From: Anadara kagoshimensis
Taxonomy: Eukaryota > Mollusca > Bivalvia > Arcoida > Arcidae
Assembly (NCBI GenBank): GCA_021292105.1
Contig: CM037872.1
Coordinates: 14,224,791-14,288,790 of the forward strand
DNA: 64,000 nucleotides
Direction of reading: 5' to 3'
Shown: piece after piece, positions 58,217 through 64,000 of the stretch
How positions within the stretch are numbered: the stretch's first letter is position 1
How the letters are laid out: every line of letters starts with the position of its first letter
Made by a program: the position numbers and the translations under genes
The notes under the pieces: generated by a model
The model's input: only the letters and a program-made list of their open reading frames with translations
What the model was told of the DNA's origin: nothing
Databases searched by the model: none

Positions 58217-58878
58217 ATTAATCATGTTTGTAATGCTGTAGTTTTGGGTGTAATATGGTTTCTTTTGTAATGCTGTAGTTTGGGTGCAATATGGTTTCTG
58301 TTGTAATGCTGTAGTTTGGGTGCAATATGGTTTCTGTTGTAATGCTGTAGTTTGGGTGTAATATGGTTTTGTTGTAATGCTGTAGTTTTGGGTGTATGGT
58401 TTCTGTTGTAATGCTGTAGTTTTGGGTGCAATATGGTTCTGTTGTAATGCTGTAGTTTTGGGTGCAATATGGTTTCTGTTGTAATGCTGTAGTTTTGGGT
58501 GCAATATGGTTTCTGTTGTAATGCTGTAGTTTGGGGTGTAATATGGTTTCTGTTGTAATGCTGTAGTTTTGGGTGTATATGTTTTGTTGTAATGCTGTAG
58601 TTTGGGGTGTAATATGGTTTCTATTGTAATGCTGTAGTTTGGGGTGTAATATGGTTTCTGTTGTAATGCTGTAGTTTTGGGTGTAATATGGTTTCTATTG
58701 TAATGCTGTAGTTTGGGGTGTAATATGGTTTCTGTTGTAATGCTGTAGTTTTGGATGTAATATGGTTTCTGTTGTAATGCTGTAGTTTGGGGTGTAATAT
58801 GGTTTCTGTTGTAATGCTGTAGTTTTGGGTGTAATATGGTTTCTGTTGTAATGCTGTAGTTTGGGGTGTAATATGGTT
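58217..58878. repeat. 36/37-bp minisatellite, about 18 copies
   Basis: The unit is TTGTAATGCTGTAGTTTTGG plus GTGTAATATGGTTTCTG, with a few shortened units. Long minus-strand frames through it are an artefact of periodicity. Confidence 0.95.
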
Positions 58879-59407
58879 TCTATTCTCGTTGCGCTTTAGA
58901 TCATTAATTAATGAACCAGACAAGACGGGTAGATTCAAGAGCACCACGAGAGGTGTTTGCATTACGATACATATACCACTGTTGATAAGAACATTACGCG
59001 ATACTCCGACCACTTGTCCTCATAATACTTTGTCATGAAGCAATGGCAAATGTATATATTCTGTGGGTTTTTTTAGTCTTGGTCAACTATATAATGAATT
59101 ACAGTAAAATTTTGTTAACTTGTTTACTTGTAGGACACTGAATGATTCTGGAGACAATTTAAATTTGTTGTAGTATATAACCACTTGAACAAGAACATGA
59201 TAAGTAAAACAGCTAATTAACAGGTGAGTACCAACGGTGGGTAATCACGTGGCTGGTGGTGATCGCGCTAACATAGAAACGAACTCGTGGAAATTGATTT
59301 GATAGCGCATGATTCGAAAATGTTCCCTAAAACAGACGTCAATTAAGTTTTCTGGCCAATTACAAACACGGTGATTGTAAGAAAGTTATATTCTAATCGT
59401 TGTTGAT

Positions 59408-59518
59408 ATGTATTGTTAAATGTTTATTCAATAATTGAATTATATTTCAATAATTTACAAACTACAATTATTTTTTATTCAATAATTGAATTATATTTCA
59501 ATAATTTACAAACTACAA
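59408..59518. repeat. Local direct duplication, about 55 bp x 2
   Basis: TTATTCAATAATTGAATTAT and ATTTCAATAATTTACAAACT occur twice in a row. Confidence 0.85.
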
Positions 59519-59635
59519 TGTGATTGGACAGAGGGAAATGAAACTAGGTCTTGCTTTGAAAGAGTAACCAATTCTGTCGCGCTCTCATTTGCGACATTTA
59601 TTTCAAAGGTCAAGGTCACAGATGGAAAAGAATGC

Positions 59636-60345
59636 TGATTGGTAAATACCTTGTTAAATCTGGAGAGAAGACCGTCGCCAAATCATTCAACTCAACATTC
59701 AGATATATAGATGACGTTCTGTCTCTTAACAATCCTAAATTTGAAGACTATGTAAATGTCATCTATCCTAGTGAGCACGACTGATTCCTCAAGTTCTGCT
59801 TCATATTTTCATATTTAGACTTATACCTGAATTATGACGCACACGAAAGGCTACATTTGAAACTTTATGACAAACGTGATGACTTCAATTTTTCTATTGT
59901 CAACTTTCCTTTTTTTATGCAGCAATATACCTGCTTCTCCTGTTTATGGTGTATTTGTTTCCCAATTAAAACGCTATGGTAGAGCTTGTTCCCAATACGG
60001 GGACTTTGTACAACGAAGTGGGCTGCTTGCAAATAAATTGTTGACTCGGGTATATTGCGGGCCTAGGCTTATCAAGGCCCTCAGGGGTTTTGTGGCCGTC
60101 GTCGCAGTATTGTTGATCAGTTTGATGTCTCTGTGTCCAGGATTGCCCTGGATATATTTGACGTCTAATAGTTCCATGTTCTTTCACACAATTTTGATTA
60201 CACACGTGGCGGGTGTAGCTAGCTAAACAGGGAGTGCTTACCCATCCGCAACACCCGGCCTCACTTCCATGGTGGAAGTTCACGTGTCTAACCTTACTTG
60301 TCAGTTCCAAAGTTTTTACTTTGCTTCTGGATTGTGATTCGGACA
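59636..60345 (+). mobile_element. Reverse-transcriptase-derived retroelement remnant
   Basis: The frame near 59680 reads STFRYIDDVLSLNNPKFEDY, with the YIDD catalytic box, then YLDLYLNYDAHERLHLKLYD, then a frame change into a frame with SNIPASPVYGVFVSQLKRYG. At least one stop and two frame breaks make it a pseudogene. The RT clade is uncertain (possibly Penelope-like). The 3' part is the source of the three shorter tail copies in this window. Confidence 0.75.
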
Positions 60346-61184
60346 TGGATTAGTATGTTTGTATTTGATTATATAGAAACTATAAACATTTTGTAAAGAC
60401 ATTACATTGTAGGTATTGATACAACATTTTGATATATAGATGAAGGTAATGTGTTCAGAGGTCATAGATACAAAAGAATACTGAACTAAATAGTTAATTA
60501 CCTGGAAAAGCTTTAAATTTGGACCATTTGTAAAGATTTTGAGATTGATTTTCAGTTTTGTGGGTTTTTAAAATAAATCTGCTAGTCATTATTTATCAGG
60601 TGAGCGCATCAGACCCAATCGGTCTCTTGTTTTTGGATCATAGCATTTTTACAGGATCTCAATCAGATCGTAATTAATGTACAATATATTTATTAGAAGA
60701 AGAATTTTAGGTGTAGCAGTTGAACTTATCGTACTGAAGCCAAAAATACGTTGCTTTAAGGTCGATTTCTCCAACAATTTTACAGTTTTAAATATGGTCA
60801 TAATATAACATATATCATTACTCTTGCAATATTTTCATATTCAACTTTACCTTGGAAGCGAGCTACTTTTATTTTGGCAAAATCAACACCATTCACTTAT
60901 TTTTCCTGCACACTTTAAATTTTAATGACTATCTTACAACATGTGATTTACACATATGTTCCTGATAATGACAATGATAAACCGATCAGCTGCTCTGATT
61001 GTAAACGATGTCGCTATCAAAAGAGCTTCCTATAAATTAGAACATGTTTGAAGCCTTTGTCAAAGTAAAAAAAAAAACATTAACCTTTTATATACACGAT
61101 ATAACGGAATTGGAGTTGTGTCCAAATTATAAAACAGCTGTTATTTCAGAGATCCTGTTAAATTGTTGTCTGTTATATTTTCAG
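60346..61184. other. TRIM-NHL upstream region (intron or 5' flank)
   Basis: AT-rich. It holds an element end AGGTGAGCGCATCAGACCCA at about 60600, like the ends of the 21761 element, and no recognisable exon. Given the acceptor at 61184, at least its 3' part is probably intron. Confidence 0.45.
61174..61184 (+). promoter_or_regulatory. 3' splice site before the TRIM-NHL coding exon
   Basis: TATATTTTCAG with AG at 61183-61184, preceded by a T-rich stretch, sits 8 nt before the ATG. It decides the start codon and implies at least one upstream exon. A second, weaker TTATTTCAG ends at 61149. Confidence 0.65.
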
Positions 61185-63727
61185 ATAAAGACATGCTTGA
61201 TCAGGAGGAAGAAGATGGATTGACTTATTCTTTAGATGATATCCAGAAACTTCTTCAATGTTCTATATGCTTAGACAGATACAAACAACCTAAGTTACTA
61301 CCATGTCAACATACATTTTGTCAAGAACCTTGTCTAGAAGGCCTTGTTCGTGGATATGCATTAAATTTAAAGTGTCCGGAATGTAGGGCTGAACATAGAC
61401 TTCCATATAATGGTGTTGCTGGATTTCCCAATAATCTTACTATAAAAAGTTTTCTCGATTTAAGGAGAAAAAGAACGCGTAATGACAGCGGTGACGAAAG
61501 AGGTGGTGGGGCAGGCGCTGCATCAGCGGACTGTAGACAAATCGAACAACCCGTTCCTTCCACCGCGGCCGCCTCACGCTCAGGATGTGCAATTTGTACC
61601 AGAGAAACTTTTCTGGCGAAATGTTCACATTGTACACAAGTTTTATGTGAACCCTGTACTAAGTCACACATTGAACAAGTTAGAAATGATGTGTTACGTT
61701 TGGTTAGTCAATTACGACGTGGAATCCCACGTGTTTCTAATTCCCTGAGTGTTATTGACGACAAGTCTGAACAGTTAAAACAGCGAGCAGAGGTAGCTAA
61801 AGCAGACGTGACTGAAGTGATTGAACGGTTTATAATGGAGTTGAGAAGCCGTCAGAGACTACTCCATAACGAAGTAGATATGTTTTTACTCGGAGAAATA
61901 CGGTCATTAACTGCTCACAAGGGAAATCTCGAAGCTGAAATCGCAAGCATATCTAACTTTTGTCAGACTGTCGAATCAACCTTTACCCAGCCTGACTCGG
62001 ATGTGTCCAGTGACACTGTTGTGGCAAATAGAGAACAGTGTGTGCAATATATGGAAAGAATCAGACGATACGAAGAAGGTTCCTTCTCACTGCCTACAGA
62101 AAGGTGCCTGAGATTTCTTATGGAAGAAAATCGGCTTTCTGACGTTATTTCGAATTTTGGTGAAATTTCATCTGTTGCTAATGATGAAATAACAACGACA
62201 CAAGACAACACGCCAACTGAGGAGTTCACTCCGGTGTCATCACATGAATCTACGCCTGATACTAACACCTCGAGATTACAATCAGAAACAACATCTTCAC
62301 CATCACCTTGGAGAAATATAGCATCCTCGTATTTGAGAGACGAAAGCGGACTTTCGACATCATCTTATCAAACTCCTTCCTCCCCACGGTCAGTACGATC
62401 TTGGAACACTGAATACAGTTTTCCAAGAAGAAGTCTTCCATCTGCAGTCAGTGATGTTGTTACAACGCCTAGACGATCACTTCAGGAAAGACGTCGACAG
62501 CATTACTCTGATAGCAGAATTGCAGCTTTAATTGGAGGTCGGGTTTTCCTTAATGATCCTCAGTCACCTACTGCAAGTCGAAGGCGAACTGATCTCCCCC
62601 GCTCCTTTTCAATTCCAGAAGAACCATATCATTCGGACAGTGTACTGTCCCTTTCCCGGAACCGTACGTACAGTCCTGGCGATAGCTTCGGTGAAAATGA
62701 TGACGAAACTCCTACACAAACAGGGGATGTTGCAAGAAATCGATCATCCGTTCGGTTTAATTTATCTGACGACGAGGAGGAGGAGACAGATTCCACTGAC
62801 TCTGAGGGTGTATTACGGGAGGTAGCAAATTTTGAGGAAAATGAAAGTACTCGTATTGCTAATTCTGTCAATAATTATCCGAGCAAAGGTCGTTCTCTGA
62901 TCAGGTTTGGTAAAAGGGGAAATGACACAATGGAATTCACGTGGCCGAGAGGTATTGCAATCACTAGAGAGGACAATATACTTATTGCTGACAGTAGCAA
63001 CCATCGCGTTCAAATCTTTGATCAAACTGGTCATTTTTTAAGATCGTTTGGATCGTATGGACAGAGTGAAGGAGAATTTGATTGTTTAGCAGGAATATCT
63101 GTCAATAGTTTTGGACAGATAATAATTGTAGATCGTTATAATCACAGAATACAGGTCTTTGATCATCACGGACACTTTGTGTTAGCATTCGGGGAAGAAG
63201 GCTGTGACCATGGACAGTTGTTATATCCGTGGGGTGTTGCCTGTGATAGAATGGGCTTTATATATGTATGTGATAAAGAAAATCATCGCATCCAAGTGTT
63301 TCAAACCAATGGTAATTTTGTGAGAGCTTTTGGATCTCCGGGTATTGGTCCGGGCCAGTTCGAAAATCCTCATTATCTAGGCGTTAGTCATGATAGTAAA
63401 GTATACGTTACTGACAGTAATAATCACAGAATTCAGGTGTTCAGTATATATGGTGATTATTTGTTTAGTTTCGGATCAGAAGGGTCAATGCAAGGACAAT
63501 TAAGATACCCAAAGGGTATTGCCATTGATCCACAAGGATTTGTGATAGTGGCTGATAGTGGTAATAACCGCGTTCAGGTTTTCCATGGAGATGGGCGATT
63601 CCATTGTATGTTTGGTGCTTATGGTAGTGAAAACGGACAATTTAAAGGTTTAGAAGGTGTTGCTCTTCTGTCGAACGGTAATATCGTAGTAAGTGATAGA
63701 GAGAACCATCGTATTCAGATTTTTTAG
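61185..63727 (+). CDS. TRIM-NHL protein (NHL-1/Thin-like RING E3 ligase), 844 aa
   Basis: A single large exon begins after the acceptor TATATTTTCAG|ATAAAGACATG. I chose ATG 61193 as the start because the upstream in-frame ATG at 61163 lies on the intron side of that acceptor. RING: C23, C26, C38, H40, C43, C47, C61, C64, in the context LLPCQHTFCQEPCLEGLV. B-box-like finger 132-159 (CAIC...CSHC...CEPC...H). Predicted coiled coil about 185-255. Ser/Thr/Arg-rich linker about 330-560 with an acidic DDEEEETDSTDSE stretch. Six NHL blades 569-844, each ending in an NHR.Q.F motif; the protein stops exactly at the last one (ENHRIQIF). Such proteins are RING ubiquitin ligases whose NHL propeller binds protein or RNA partners (family knowledge). 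RING and NHL sequence resemble C. elegans NHL-1 and Drosophila Thin more than TRIM71/Brat, but without a tree orthology is inferred. An upstream non-coding or short coding exon was not found. Confidence 0.93.
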
Positions 63728-64000
63728 TATTTTTTCAATCATGGAATTATAGGATCAAGAGCCGCCATATTAAAACGTATTAATATTGATCTATCGGCTT
63801 ATCACAGGTTTTTATTTTGGTCATTAAGGATTTGGCTATTGGCTACTATTATCAAATATTATAATGTTAACACAATATCGAGCACTAATTTTTGCCGTAT
63901 CGACATATCAGAAACGTCATTATGTAAAAATTATAATCACACCGAATCATAGTCTTAGTACTTTTGCCGATCTTTTTCAACTTATGTATTTTTAATCAGT
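63728..64000 (+). other. TRIM-NHL 3' flank / 3' UTR
   Basis: Follows the TAG stop. No AATAAA is seen before the window ends, so the 3' UTR may continue outside. Confidence 0.4.

Noticed and set aside
58214..59013. Minus-strand frames with repeated HYNRNH / TTALQQ
   Set aside because: Produced by the 36/37-bp minisatellite period; no start context, domain or splice evidence.
59966..60346. 126-residue minus-strand open frame
   Set aside because: It is antisense to the reverse-transcriptase remnant and has no recognisable domain.

Overview
The window is AT-rich, intron-rich animal nuclear DNA. It is probably from a bivalve or related mollusc. The evidence is a metazoan gene structure with GT-AG introns, plus interspersed elements that end in GACGGAC/GACGACGG tails and carry cores with the phrase AAAGGGCCATAACTCC, which I know as typical of molluscan genomes. 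The species cannot be named from the sequence alone.

Two protein-coding genes can be supported. (1) On the minus strand, 20 coding exons from 37049 down to 5177 join in frame into a 1119-residue orthologue of the ribotoxic-stress MAP kinase kinase kinase ZAK (MAP3K20). It has a kinase domain, a basic leucine zipper/coiled coil, a SAM domain, the conserved beta-rich middle domain and a long low-complexity C-terminal region. That region keeps a ZAK-like EGGEWTDV motif followed by an Arg/Gly/Tyr-rich tail. (2) On the plus strand, a 2.5-kb exon at 61185-63727 encodes an 844-residue RING / B-box / coiled-coil / six-NHL-repeat protein of the TRIM-NHL class, most like NHL-1/Thin. The genes point away from each other. 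The roughly 24 kb between them holds almost only repeats.

Layout: 1-5 kb, intergenic, with a terminal-inverted-repeat element that has a tandem core. 5.2-37 kb, ZAK, with introns full of repeats: an exon-derived 94-bp array, a 22-bp minisatellite of about 2 kb, SINEs, a LINE tail and fold-back elements. 37-40.5 kb, the upstream flank with a 1-kb inverted-repeat element. 40.5-42.7 kb, a 38-bp satellite. 43.3-50.1 kb, two tandem copies of a composite unit (CA-rich repeat, about 1.5 kb of ordinary sequence, then a 35/36-bp minisatellite). 50.1-61 kb, SINE, palindrome, retroelement remnants, and 40-bp and 36-bp minisatellites. 61.2-63.7 kb, the TRIM-NHL gene.

The most unusual observation is in ZAK. 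Two separate exons (2 and 17) have their last 44 or 77 coding bases, together with the 5' splice site and the first 23 or 17 intron bases, tandemly multiplied 16 and 17 times into the following intron (67-bp and 94-bp periods). Each array lays down a row of near-identical splice donors behind the authentic one. In both cases reading past the first donor meets an in-frame stop within 2-6 codons.
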